Of a stretch of DNA of 64,000 bases, positions 11,275 to 23,009 are shown piece after piece. A program made the position numbers and the translations under genes. The DNA lies in NCBI GenBank assembly GCA_947685225.1, contig CANTUV010000024.1, forward strand, positions 55,208,001-55,272,000, in the 5' to 3' direction. The number at the start of each line of letters is the position of its first letter. Position 1 is the first letter of the stretch. Below the pieces are notes generated by a model. That model ran no database searches. It saw only the letters and a program-made list of their open reading frames with translations, and had not been told where the DNA came from. The stretch is from Garcia nutans (lineage: Eukaryota; Streptophyta; Magnoliopsida; Malpighiales; Euphorbiaceae).

Positions 11275-11440
11275 GAGACACGGCCAAATCAAGGAAGAGA
11301 CATGGCCAAGTCCATGGAAATTTGGCCGTGTTTGGTGATTTTTGGAGAGGACACGGCCGTGTCCCTTGCCCATGTCCGTTTCTGTTGCTTTTGGTTGAGA
11401 GACACGGCCACAAGCTTGGCCGTGTCCCTTGAGGGTGTCC
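11275..11440. repeat. CACGGCC palindrome cluster, outer solo LTR
   Basis: Several GACACGGCC / GGCCGTGTC pairs, including ACACGGCCGTGTCC near 11351 and CACGGCCACAAGCTTGGCC followed by GTG near 11403. The block is much richer in GC than its AT-rich surroundings. Confidence 0.75.
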
Positions 11441-13609
11441 CTTACTGTGATTTGTTTCTTGTTTTTCTCATATTGTTGAATCCTTCCAAGGTCTTTTTGT
11501 ATTTACACTTTGAACATACTTAAAACAAAGATGACCTAAACAAATGTGTATTGAGGATTCTAAATTTAAGAATAAGGTGAATTATATATGTATATATATA
11601 TCAATGATGATCATTTTAATGGATGTTTAATGTGTTTGATTATGTACATTTCAATAATAATGTATTTTGAAATGTTGTATCAATGATGCTATATAAATAA
11701 TATGATTTGAGATATAACATGATATGAGGCCATTGTGATTGGCTATGATGATTCTATTGGAAGAACATAAGGCATGTTTACCTAATTGATGATCAGATAT
11801 GAGAATGAAATAATAAATGAATTGTGTGTCTAATGTGTTATTCATTTTCAGAGTTTTGTTATTGGTGGCATGCCTATTGGTAACTTTCTCTTGAAGTTAG
11901 GTTGGATTTGATCCTTGAAGCCTAATTGAGATGTTACAACCCTTGAAGCAAGGTTGGGTTGGTTCTTGAAGCCAAGTTGGGTTGATACTTAGCATGCTTT
12001 GTTCCCCTTGAAGCTTGGTTGAATCTAAATCCTTGAAGCCTAGTTGGGTATATGATAATGATAAATGTGATAACAAAACCAAAGCATTAACTCTGAAAAT
12101 GGAATGGCATATTAGAGTGTTTTGGGCCCATGCTTGTCTTTGTATATAATGTGATTCTTGAATGATAAGATCAATGGAACTATGAAGATGTAATATAAAT
12201 ATTGTTATGATATTGAACATAGTATGATGTGGTAATGTGATATGTTTCTATGTGCTTGGTTTATGAAATATAAAGGTGTGATGTTAGCTTTTCACTTATG
12301 ATGTTCACTTTATGATTTAGATGTTTAACGTTGCATTGCCTTAAAGTATAATGTTGGTATATTTTGTACTACTAAGCCGATGGCTTAGTGCGATAGTGTT
12401 TGATCGCGCAGGTAACAGAGTTGAACCTGAGAGCTCCTCGAGACCAAGTGAGAGTAGACATTGAAGAGTTATTTTGGGACTTAAAGATCGGAGAAAAGCT
12501 GCCAATCATGTATATATTCTATGTTTTGTAAACTTTGATTTATAACATATTTGTAATAACTTCCGCTGTGAATTGATAAACAATTTTATATATGGTGTCT
12601 TTTGGATTTCTATAAAATGTTTGAGATTGGTTTCATTTATTTACAAAGATCTTTGTTGTGTTTTCTTTTTAAACTGTGGCATTTACTATATTCAGTATAC
12701 GTGTAATATCCCCATATATGCCCTAGGAGTTTTGAATGTTGTTGATGTTGTTGTTGTTGTTGTTTTAAATGGGATTGAATGTATATGTTGATTTGAAAGA
12801 AAAAAAAAGAATTGGAAAGTGAATGCTTATGTATATGTGTTTTGGGAAAGAAAAGAGGGTTTAGAGAGAAATGTATATGTTGTTTATATGATAATATATA
12901 TAACATATAAGTTGGTCAAGGGAGAGTCAATGCAAGAAGATATTTTCATTTGTGATAGGTGAAATTACTTATATGGGCATATAAGAGACAAGAGGTTAGT
13001 TAAATGGATAAGGGTATATAGGTAATTGTTTGGTTAAAAACTCTTGGTGGAGATTTAAAGAAGAATTGACTTTGTTTTCTTCATGATTTCTTCTTCTTCT
13101 CCATTGTTGGCCGGCTCCTCCATAGACAAAGGAAAGCAAGAGACAAAGAGAAGATCTTGAAGAGTTAAGCTCAAATTGAAGGAAGATTAAGTGATCAAGT
13201 GATGATTCAAGAAGTTTATAACTAAGGTAAGTTCTTTTCTTTGATTTCTTTTATTCTTTTGAAGTGGTATTTGAAGTTAATTAGGGTTTGTTGATTTGAT
13301 GATGAGATGTGTTTGTAATGTGTTTTCAAGTTTTAAATTTGGTTTTAAGTTAAGAGTTTAAATAGGTGTTGTTGTTGGAAGTGGTGGATGTTGATTTTGG
13401 AAGATGGAGAAGGATGTTGGTTTTAGGGTTTTGAGATAGTATGTGTTTAAATGTTTTGTGGATGTGTTTTTAATAAGGTGAATATTGTGATAAACATGTA
13501 GAATTTGTGTTTAGAACATTGATTCCATTCATTTGAACTATGCTATTTTGTGTATGATGAGTTTGAGTGCAATTAGAGGAGACTTGTGTATGTTAGGGTT
13601 TCAATCCAT

Positions 13610-13860
13610 GAGTGACACGGCCAAAAGCAAGGAGAGACATGGCCAATTCATGAGAGACACGGCCAAGTCAAGGGAATTTTGGCCGTGTTGGGTGGATTTT
13701 GAGGAGACACGGCCGTGTTCTATGCCAGTGTTGGTCACTGCCAATTTGTTTTGAGAGACACGGCCACAAGCTTGGCCGTGTCCTGTGCCCGTGTTTGCTA
13801 CTGAAGTGTTGGATTGAGAAACACGGCCACAAGCTTGGCCGTGTCCCTTGGGTGTGTTGG
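13610..13860. repeat. CACGGCC palindrome cluster, nested solo LTR
   Basis: At least six ACACGGCC or GGCCGTGT motifs in opposing orientation, with the unit CACGGCCACAAGCTTGGCC plus GTG occurring twice (near 13759 and 13823). It lies about 900-1150 bases into the LTR, the same relative position as in sister LTRs. Confidence 0.75.
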
Positions 13861-14104
13861 TTACTGTGTTTGGTTTTTGTTCTTCTTAAATGATTGGAAT
13901 TGAACTTACATTTGATAATGCATATGATATTATATGAACAAGGTTATGTACTATGCATTGTAAGTCTTGTGAATGGTGATGTGTTATATGAATAATGTAT
14001 TTGAAATGTGATACTAATGATGCTATATGTATAATGTGAGTGATATGATGGGGTAATTGATTATGTATACTCGAATAATGAAAGGTTATAACATAAATTG
14101 AGAA

Positions 14105-14310
14105 GTGAAGCCATTGTTATTGGCTATGATGATTCAAATGACATGTGAAGCCATTGTTATTGGCTATGATGATTCAAATGACATGTGAAGCCATTGTTAT
14201 TGGCTATGATGATTCAAATGACATGTGAAGCCATTGTTATTGGCTATGATGATTCAAATGACATGTGAAGCCATTGTTATTAGTTATGATAATTCAATTG
14301 AGAATGAAAT
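14105..14310 (+). repeat. 40-bp tandem repeat, about 4.5 copies
   Basis: The unit ATGTGAAGCCATTGTTATTG plus GCTATGATGATTCAAATGAC is repeated with almost no divergence; the last copy is decayed. Sister LTRs (for example near 31460 and 54795) have a single copy, so the array is a local expansion in this LTR. Confidence 0.9.
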
Positions 14311-15602
14311 TGATAAATGAATTGTATAGCTAATGTGTTATTCCATTTTCAGAGTTTGTTATTGGTGGCATGCCTAATATGAGTAACAACCTCTTGAAGT
14401 TAGGTTGGACTTGATCCTTGAAGCCAAGTTGGGTTGAAGTTTAACATGTTTTACTCCCCTTGAACCTTGGTTGGGTCAAATCCTTGAAGCCTAATTGAGA
14501 TGTTACATCCCTTGAAGCTAGGTTGGATTGGTTCTTGAAGCCAAGTTGGGTTGATACTTAGCATGCTTTGTTCCCCTTGAAGCTTGGTTGAACCTAAATC
14601 CTTGAAGCCTAGTTGGGATAATGATAAATGTGATGATTAAACCAAAGCATTAACTCTGATAATGGAATGGCATGTTAGTGTTTTGTTTGGGCCCGAGTCT
14701 GTCTTTGTTGTTAATGTGATATCCAAATGTTGAACTAAATGAGTAATGAGATCTATGGTTGCTTTTGTTGGAAGTGTGTTTCATGATTAATAAATTTGTG
14801 AATAAAATAATGTTATGAAGTATGATTTGGTAATGTGTGTAATGATATATTGAAAATGAATATGGCTTGAGGAGTTTTGTTGAGATATGAGTTTATGAGA
14901 ATATAGTATGATGTGTAAAATGTTTATGAAAGTGGAATTTGTGAGAATTGTTCTCATGAAGGTTTGGATAGATCATTGAATAGTGATTTGTTAAAATGAT
15001 GTATATGTATATGTATATGAGATAGAAATGGTAAGTATAGTTTTGTGAATGTTTTATGTAAATATGTGTATGATTTATGAGATTAGTGGGAATATATGAA
15101 GAATGCTTTAAGAAAGGAAAACAGGGTAAGAAAACAATAAAACATGATGCTAAAAGTATAAGGTATGATCTTTATGTAAAGTATATATATTTTATATTTA
15201 TTTGTATTACTAAGCTCTCGGGCTTAGCGCGGTGGTGTAATCGCGCAGGTGGTTATGCGGTTGATCTGGAAGTCCAGCTGTTATGCCACGAGAAGGGTAA
15301 GAGTGTCTCGAGACCAACTAGAAGGTGATGCATACATGTGTGACTTTAATTATGTTGTATTTTTTTATAAGAATAATGATTTTTGTAAATGCTATTGTTA
15401 TTTTAATGCAATATTGCTTAAACTTGGATAAAGGTTTTTAATTGGAAATGAAAAGTGACATTCTTATACTTCATATACGTATTATATGTATACTTGGTAT
15501 ATGTATAGTACTTATATAGAGTATGGGGGTGTTACAATACGTATATTATGATCGTTTAAGCATGCTTGATACGTATACGGGATATAGGAGTGTTATAGGA
15601 GC

Positions 15603-16145
15603 AATGAGGTTGGAAGGAGCATGTTAACCCTCTAAGCATTCATGCATGCATGCATACATGAGCCATGTAATTTCACAACCAGGATGAAGAGCAAGTGATC
15701 ATGGTTCCCATGCAACTTAAATCACTCAAATAGGATTTCAGACAAGCCTCAAATGGGCGAAAAAATGAAAACCCACAAGGGGAAGCCTATACAAGCCAGT
15801 GCACATGGCAACTACACAAGCTAGCTGCCTCACAACTTGTGTAATATCTATGCTTGCACAAAGATTTCTATAAAAAATTCCATTTTTGGACTTTTCTCTA
15901 TAAATAGGGGTCTTTTTTCTCTTCAGAGACACATCTGAAAACCCTAAGGATATTATACAAACTTTATTTCTTAATCCTTTTCTCTTCAGAGACACATCTG
16001 AAAACCCTAAGGATATTATACAAACTTTATTTCTTACTTTTTTCTCTTCAGAGACACATCTGAAAACCCTAAGGATATTTTCCAAATTAATTTTTCTTAA
16101 TCAATTTTTGCTTAATTAATTTCTTCACTTAAATTTTAAGTCAAG
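15603..16145 (+). other. Unassigned segment with TATA box and triple 55-70 bp repeat
   Basis: A TATA-like CTATAAATAGGGG lies at about 15900. Directly downstream, TCTCTTCAGAGACACATCTG followed by AAAACCCTAAGGATATT occurs three times (about 15919-15963, 15979-16022, 16043-16083). The arrangement resembles a promoter and 5' untranslated region, possibly an LTR R-U5 region, but I found no matching partner LTR. Near 15640 there is a run of CATGCATG repeats. Confidence 0.45.
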
Positions 16146-16149
16146 AAAA

Positions 16150-17239
16150 TTCATTAAGCACACAATGGAATTAAGGAGTAGAGAAGCACTCCAACGCTTC
16201 ACCAAATCAAGCAATCATAATCTTGCCTTGTTCGGGTGATAACCAATCAAGTAATCATAATCTTGAAATGACATCTCAATCAAATCACCCAAGAACTCAA
16301 CATCATGAACCACTGCAAAACAATCTTGATACACCTTACTGACTACTACACCATACACCAAGGGATTAGTGACTAGCAAATCATACTCTAAAGACTTAGA
16401 ATGCCTATCACCAGTAGGTATAACAAATGTATTGATATAAGAATGAGTCTATCAACAAATGCACTAATATAAGAATGAGTCTATCCTAGACCAATCAATG
16501 CATGAACAGTAATAGCAAGTAAAAAGAATTTACTAATAACCACATATGTAGCATTATATTTCTTTTGCATCACATAAACCCTCAATGAAGTGTTGGCTCC
16601 TTTAGTATATACATTGATGTAGACTCTTCTCTCTGACTAAGTCCTGCCTTGCCACATTTGCCTCCTATAACACTAGGCCTCTGTCTGTCTGGCCATTAGT
16701 GGCTCTAGACAATCTCTCATGTAATGATCTTTGGAACCACATCTAAAATAATCCCTTGAACTTACTCCCCAACAAATTCTCATTTTCACCCTACCACACT
16801 AGGTACAAGTGGGTGGAACAAACCTTTGAAAAGAGGGTGCAGGAGCACTAGCAACCGATGATGTAGGCCTCTGCCTTGGTTGAAAGGGTCTTCTAGACTG
16901 CCCCTAACTCTCAACAAAACTCTATGAAGGATTTTCTCGCCTTCTTTATGGGATAATAACTCCAATTTAGACTGAGGTCTTCTACCCTACCTTCTTCCAA
17001 CATTGCAACAACTACAACCTCCTAAGCCTTCTCAACACTTTTAGCAACTGATACCAACCTGAAGAAGACTTTATACTGAACTAATGCTACCTGACATCAA
17101 ATAGCTGGCTTTAACAATTCTTTAAATCTCCTATACCTGTCCCTCTTATTTGAATAATCCCCCTACAAATTTACTCAACCTCAGGAACTCTTTCTCATAT
17201 TTTATCATAGATTTCATCCCCTGCTTAAGATTTAGAAAC
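16150..17239 (-). pseudogene. Gag and protease remnant of a Tekay-like element (3' part)
   Basis: On the minus strand, 17239-17130 reads as Tekay/Del-type gag (LNLKQG...YEKEFLRLSKF). 16880-16650 covers a decayed zinc-knuckle area, and 16340-16200 reads as protease (EFLGDLIEM...DYD). Several stops and frameshifts interrupt it. The upstream half of the same gag is at 40634-41127; the Tat element 17240-40628 separates them, and the two gag halves are contiguous across its GAAAC target duplication. Confidence 0.65.
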
Positions 17240-19612
17240 TGTGAGTGGAGATTTTTTTCCCCCACTCCTGGTGGAATGGTTCTTATGACTTCGACACTAT
17301 TTAGGCTCGGGGCCTTAGAGAATATGGGCCTAAGCCCGGAGAAAATGAAGTCACCACCTGGATAGGCCAGGTAAAAGAAAGGGGTGGATGACTCGATTCC
17401 TAAGGAATCTCCAACCCCTTAATGGGTTCGGAAAGTTGGGTACGTGTGGGGAAGGTGAGAAATGGCCCAGCACCCCCACAATGCCCGGTTCATTGGAACA
17501 GGCCTCCTTTGCTGGTATTAGTATTATAAAATTCTTAAGTATAACAATATTATCCATATTACATGCAACAATTAAAATAAAGCATCATTATATTAAAATC
17601 AAAGCAATGTCCAAACAAAGCAAATAAATGGACACCCATCCAAGGATGGAAACATGTCCTTACATCGTCCATGTCTAAAACTAAATAGGACACCCACCGA
17701 AAGGTGAAAACATGTCCTTTACATTGGTCCAAAAAGTAATTTAAATTACATAAAATTTAACTAATGAGGTACCTACAAAATAAAAACATACCTCTTACAA
17801 TTTTAATACCAAAACTAACAAATAATAATCATAATAATAAAGAGAATATCCATCCATGATAAATTAAATAAATCAAGTATTGAAATTAAATAAATCAAAA
17901 CATATAACAAACTACGTAATCAAATCTAAAATTAAATAAAGCAAATAAAGATACAAATTTAGGTTTATATCATAATTTAGGACTCTTTAATTAACATTTA
18001 GGGTTTTGAAATTTTGGAATTATTACTATTATTATTTAGGCTACTGTGAGGGTTTTTTGGAAAAAATGGAATTGACTAGAGTTTTATAATTTCAAGAAAG
18101 TAGTAAGATTTTTGGTTAATCTAATTAGGGTTTAAGGCTAACATCATAAAATTAGGGTTTTAGAATCTTAAGACATTAGGGTTTATAATTTTAAAAGATT
18201 GGGTTTTAGGTTCACTGGATTATGGTTACTGAGTTAAGAATTAGGGTTTTAGATTTACTAGATTGGGTATTAAGTTCACTGGATTAGGGCTTTAGGGTGT
18301 TGATGAACTTATCATAAAGTTTTGATGTTTTAAGAATTAGGGTTAAGGAAAATTAGGGTTTACTGGATGGGGTATTGAGAATTAATAAGATAGTTTAGGG
18401 TTTTTGATATTTTGGAAAACATATTCGATCTTAGGATTTAAGAAAACAGTTTAGAGTTTTATAGAAATAATTATGATTAAAGTTTTTAGAAACTGTAAAG
18501 AAGATTAGGGTTTGGAGAATTAAGAAGATATTTTAAAGTTTCAGACAAAAAAGTTAGGGTTTAGATGATTAAGAAAATATTTCAGGGAAAAATAATTTAG
18601 GGTTTTAAAGTTTTGGAAACAGAAGAACAATTTAGGGTTTTTAATGTTTTGGAAATAGAAGAACAATTTAGGGTTTTTAAAGTTTTGGAAACAGAAGAAC
18701 AATTTAGGATTTTTGAAGTTTTGGAAACAGAAGAACAATTTAGGGTTTTTAAAGTTTTGGAAACAGAAGAACAATTTAGGGTTTTTAAAGTTTTGGAAAC
18801 AGAAGAACAAGTTAGGGTTTTTAAAGTTTTGGAAACAGAAGAATAATTTACGGTTTTTGATAATTTAATCAATGATTTAGGCTACTGGACGGTTTTAAGT
18901 TTTTAGTTTTTGTAAAACATGCAAGTGGAGTTTTGAAAACCAATTGATTAATGTATTAACTAAAGTAAACAATTAAAGTTAAAGTTATTAAAACAAAGAT
19001 CAAGTTACTGCATATTCTTATTAATCAAAGAAAACAAAGCTATTGTGAATATATAATTTATGATTAAAGACCAAACCTGCATAGTCGGTTTCACCAAAAA
19101 ATTAATTTTTGGATGAACAATACCAAAGGCAATGTTGTTGTCTTTGATGGATTGATGATTGATGAATGCTGCTAATTCCTTTTTGCCGTCTCTTCTCCTA
19201 AGGTTTTCTGTCTCCTCCTTTCTTCCTAAGTTAGAAGTCCAAAGTCTAGCTCCTGATCCCTAATTCTGTGTTTTAATGTGGTATTTATAGGAAAAAATCC
19301 AAATCTAATTCTAATTGTCTAAGGAAATTAAAATCATTTCGGAAAAGAAATTAAAACCAAATAGAATTAAGTTTTGGAAAAAATTGCGCTGGCGAAAAAA
19401 CTGCTGCGGGCTACTAAAATTGAGAGCGAAAGCTAAGGCGGGCCAGCCAATTCGTCGTAGGAATTTCCTGTGGTGAATTGGCTTGGGCCAATTCGCCGCA
19501 GGAAATACTAATAAATACTAAAATAAATATTATTTAATTAAAATACTACAAAAATTATTTTGGACTATATAAAAAAATATTGGACTAGACTGGGTTAAAT
19601 TAAGGGCCTACA
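17240..19612 (-). repeat. 3' LTR of the Tat element (2373 bp)
   Basis: Minus-strand start TGTAGGCCC right after the polypurine tract, minus-strand end ...CACTCACA at 17240. It is closely similar to 38334-40628 over its whole length. The main length difference is two extra 36-bp units in the internal array (7 versus 5). GAAAC flank at 17235-17239. Confidence 0.92.
18591..18841. repeat. 36-bp tandem array with telo-box motif, 7 copies
   Basis: The unit AACAATTTAGGGTTTTTAAA plus GTTTTGGAAACAGAAG is repeated seven times. Each unit contains TTAGGGTTT, the complement of the plant telo-box AAACCCTAA. It lies inside the Tat LTR and the copy number differs from the other LTR. Confidence 0.92.
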
Positions 19613-19629
19613 GTTGCCCCCTGCTTGAG
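19613..19629 (-). promoter_or_regulatory. Polypurine tract of the Tat element
   Basis: The minus strand reads CTCAAGCAGGGGGCAAC directly before the LTR start TGTAGGCCC. At the other LTR the equivalent position is flanking DNA, which confirms the boundary. Confidence 0.8.
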
Positions 19630-19721
19630 CGATCTGAGACTACGTCAAAAGAAAGTGAAAAGCAATGTGATTTTTTACTAGGTTTGGAGCCATGCTGGAC
19701 TTCCAAGGTTGGTTTGAGCTC

Positions 19722-20130
19722 TAGACTCAAAAATAATTTGGGTTCTGGACCCAAGGTAAGTTCTGAACTTAAGGATAATTTGGGTTCTGGACCCGAGCTA
19801 AGTTCTGGACTTAAGGATAATTTGAGTTTTGGACCCGAGCTAAGTTTTGGACTTTAAAGAGATTTGGGTTATGGACCTGAGATACATTCTGGACTTAAGG
19901 GTAATTTGGATTCTGGACCCGAGACATGGTAATTTGGATTCTAGACCCGAGCTAAGTTCTAGACTTAAGGGTAATTTGGGTTCTGGACCCGAGCTAAGTT
20001 TTGGACTTAAGAGAAATTTAGATTCTGGACCCGAGCTAAGTTCTGGACTTAAGGACTTAAGAGTAATTTGGGTTCTGGACCCAAGCTAAGTTTTGGGCTT
20101 AAGAGGGAATTTAGGTTCTGGACCTAAGCT
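19722..20130. repeat. 42-bp tandem array, about 10 copies
   Basis: The unit TTGGGTTCTGGACCCGAGCT plus AAGTTCTGGACTTAAGGATA and two bases is repeated about ten times with moderate divergence and some shortened units. Each unit holds the short palindromes GGGTTCTGGACCC and AAGTTCTGGACTT. It lies between the polypurine tract and the antisense cargo genes in the 3' untranslated part of the Tat element. Confidence 0.88.
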
Positions 20131-20560
20131 AAGAGAGATTTAATTGTCTGCAAAAAATAATTGTAGTCAGTAGGATACTAAAGGAATTTGCAAAAAATTT
20201 AGCTAATGCCCTTATCTTCTTGCCCCCCTGTATGTAAAAATATTTTAAAAGTGCAAAAATATTTATATACACGCAAATATCTGAATAATTGAATTGAATA
20301 ATTGTGTTTTATATTTATTCACTGTGTAGTTACTATTTATACACTATTCACCAACTATTCTTTTATTATTTATAAATAGTCATTTACTATTTATCAATAG
20401 AAATAATTTGCTTTTTTTTTCCCTCACGAGAATATTGTTTTTCTCTTTTTATTTTTCTCTTTTTTTCTTGCAACTTTTCTATATAAACATCAGCTCATTT
20501 CTTCATTTCATTCATACTTATACTATTGATAAATAGTAAATGACTATTTACTATTTAGCA

Positions 20561-23009
20561 TGGAGTTGAGGAAAAAATGCATGCTTCAAGATCAGGAACT
20601 CGATCTAATGCTAAGTTATTAGAGTTTATTCGGCAGCATGAAAATGGAAATATAAGTCTACTAGCCAGGATGCAGCTTCATTGCAGTTCAAATCAAAAGA
20701 GCAAGGTAATAATTCAATTATTTACTTTAACAACAAATTATTTTTCGTTTTTGTGTTTTTGTTTTTTTCTTGCTTTTTTAAATTTTTTTGTTCTCTTTTT
20801 CTCTTTGTTTTTTTTTGTTTTTGTTTTTTTTTCTTCTTTTTTTTTTAAATTTTAGGAAAAATAAATTAATTAGATGAGTAAATTTAAGAATTTAACAAAC
20901 AAGTAAATATATAGACTAAAAATAGAACATAAATAAATTTAGCCTAAAAATTAGCGGTATTGATATGATAATATACTTATCTTGTGTTAACTTACCTGGC
21001 TCCATGTTAGCATGATCGCTGTGTTATTCGGGGTGGAGGGTGTGTCTATATAGCCCGATAATAGTATGATGTAGCACCTTCTCGGGTAAAATGGATTATC
21101 CAAGATTGCGATTTTGAAAGCTTTATCTTGCAATTACCATCCGAGGAGTGTCCGATAGACCGGAGTGTAGTTTAAGCATAGTCAAAATGGTAGATGGACA
21201 CAACTCATACTTTTCACCTACCTATAGGAAAAATGACCATTGGCCCAGTCGATTATACAGCCATAACTGGTATCCGGTACTATGGCCTTTCAGTCCCTCT
21301 TACCAATGATATTCTAACATTCGAAGAAATCCAACAGTTAATCAGTATGGAACCATCATTTAAAGGGCCTTTCAAGATAAAAATTGAACCAATTCGGAGT
21401 TATTGGATGAACTACGAAGGACAAGTTTGTAGAGAAACAACCAAACAATATGCTCAAGGATTTTTACTGTATTTGCTCGGGTCGACCATTTTAGGTAGCA
21501 CCGAATTCGCCATCCATTTGTCGGTGTTGAGGGCCCTTATTGATATGAGTATGGCACCACTTTACAACTAGGTGAAGCTAGCCTTGCGTGTCTTTACCAT
21601 GGACTTGACAAAATTTGCTGAAATAAGAAGTCTTTTTTTGGCTTTATGGTCGTTGTCGAGGTACTCTTCTTGTACCAATGTCAATTCCATTCTTATTCCT
21701 GCATGAATTTGATTTTTATTATTGTTGTAGATATGGGCATATGAGCACAATCTTGTGAGGATTCTTGGCATTTACCAAGAGAGAGTCGGGTATCCGAGAT
21801 TAAATATTTGGTTGTCAGATCGTGTAGAAGTTTCCGGCTCTCACCATGTGCATACCCAACGCTATCTCTTAAGTTGCTTAACCTGGGGTCAGGTAAAATA
21901 GCAATAGTATTCTTTAAAATTTATATAAAAGTTCACTTACTTTATGTACTTTTGTAGGTCAATTTGGCTTGGTGGAACACAGAAGAGCGGACAAACTGGA
22001 CTTCCTCCATGAATGCCGCACTGCCTTTTCAATATACCCGCTGAGTCATTTCCGACCCTGTGTCTAGTGGCTAGTTTCTCAGAGAAAGAGTATATGAGTG
22101 GTTTCTTGGTCCCGAGTAGTGGAGGATCCCGATGCATTGCCGGAAGTATACTTTAAATATCACATCAATGCCGAAGAATGCATGGTGGTTGGCTCAGCAT
22201 AGTTATAATGTTGAAACCTTTCTCTATCTACTGGGTGCATCTTATACCCAGTTTATTCAAGTAGGACTTTTGAACTTTGATGTATCTTCTGTTGGTGTAT
22301 GGGAGATTCTCGAGGAAAATGAGGATCGAGATGAGGAGGAGTATCACAAAGAGGGAAGATAGTCTGTCTCACATCTCGGGGCTAGCACTTTTCAGGTAAA
22401 CTTTTACCATTTTCCCATTGCAATTGCTTTTTTCTTAACTTGTTTTAACTTTTTAATGATTGTTGCAGGCTGTTGGCTCATGAGGTTAGACCTTCTTTTA
22501 GTGCTCCTCCATTTGCTCATTATAATCAACTGGAGACGCCATCTCATCCACAGGGCATTGATATGAATTACCTAGTTGGTTTTCTTGTTCCATGATAATT
22601 TATGCTATATGTATGCATGATTATGTATGGTCTTACTCTTTTCCTTTCTTGCTCACAACGGATGCTTGAGGAACAAAATAAGAAACTTCAAGAAGAGTTG
22701 GCTGCTAGTCATCAATAGGTTTCCCATTTTGAAAAATTGTACCATCAATCAGAGCAAGATTTTTGAGACTTTTGATTTCAGGGGATGAGAGATCCTGGTG
22801 CTTCATCATCTAGAGGCCCCCAAGTTTATGACCATGAGATCCTTTCTTCTACTTTGATCGAGGACCGTTACAGATTTGAATTCCAAGGTAATAGAGATTC
22901 AGGTGCTCCTACTTCGGTCGGACTCGGGATGGGTGATATGCCTCCTTCTTCAATAGGCGATGACTTTTTTAAGGCTTTGTTTGATCATGATCCACCACCC
23001 CATTCTTAG
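20561..23009 (+). pseudogene. Plant mobile domain (PMD)-like antisense gene of the Tat element
   Basis: On the strand opposite gag-pol, 21194-21571 encodes THTFHLPIGKMTI, DYTAITGI, RSYWMNYEGQ, QGFLLYLLGSTILG, the pattern of the plant mobile domain (MAIN/MAIL1 relatives). A second block (about 21729-21890) reads WAYEHNLVRILGIY and RYLLSCLTWGQ, and a third from 21958 reads VNLAWWNTEERTNW. The blocks are separated by T-rich, stop-rich gaps bounded by GGTAA and TAG, which look like introns (for example 21894-21957). A first exon may start at 20577. Two or more in-frame stops occur after 22040. PMD proteins act in silencing or developmental regulation in plants; a role here is inference. Antisense 3' ORFs, some with PMD, are known from Tat elements. 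Confidence 0.6.

Larger units (their letters stand above)
12702..15536 (+). repeat. Nested solo Tekay-like LTR (2835 bp)
   Basis: Starts TGTAATATCCCC and ends GGGGGTGTTACA. A perfect target duplication ATACG lies at 12697-12701 and 15537-15541, so the insertion went into the outer LTR after that LTR existed. It contains a GTT/GTTGTT microsatellite near 12740, a CACGG palindrome cluster at 13610-13860 and a 40-bp tandem array at 14105-14300. Confidence 0.93.
10402..15602 (+). mobile_element. Solo Tekay-like LTR with a second solo LTR nested inside
   Basis: The outer LTR is 10407-12701 plus 15542-15597 (TGTAATATCC...GTGTTATA, the last C of TTACA mutated to T). It is flanked by the perfect target duplication GGAGC at 10402-10406 and 15598-15602. 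It contains no internal coding region, so it is a solo LTR left by LTR-LTR recombination. Near 12360-12500 it carries the block with GCTTAGTGCGATAGTG...ATCGCGCAGG that is conserved in all LTRs of this family. Confidence 0.92.

Noticed and set aside
18591..18841. Possible interstitial telomere tract or coding repeat protein
   Set aside because: TTTAGGG occurs once per 36-bp unit and is not tandem; the open frames on both strands are by-products of the repeat period.
20700..20860. Extension of the first PMD-like exon into a hydrophobic Phe-rich tail
   Set aside because: It is a T-rich low-complexity stretch following a GT, more likely the start of an intron than a membrane segment.
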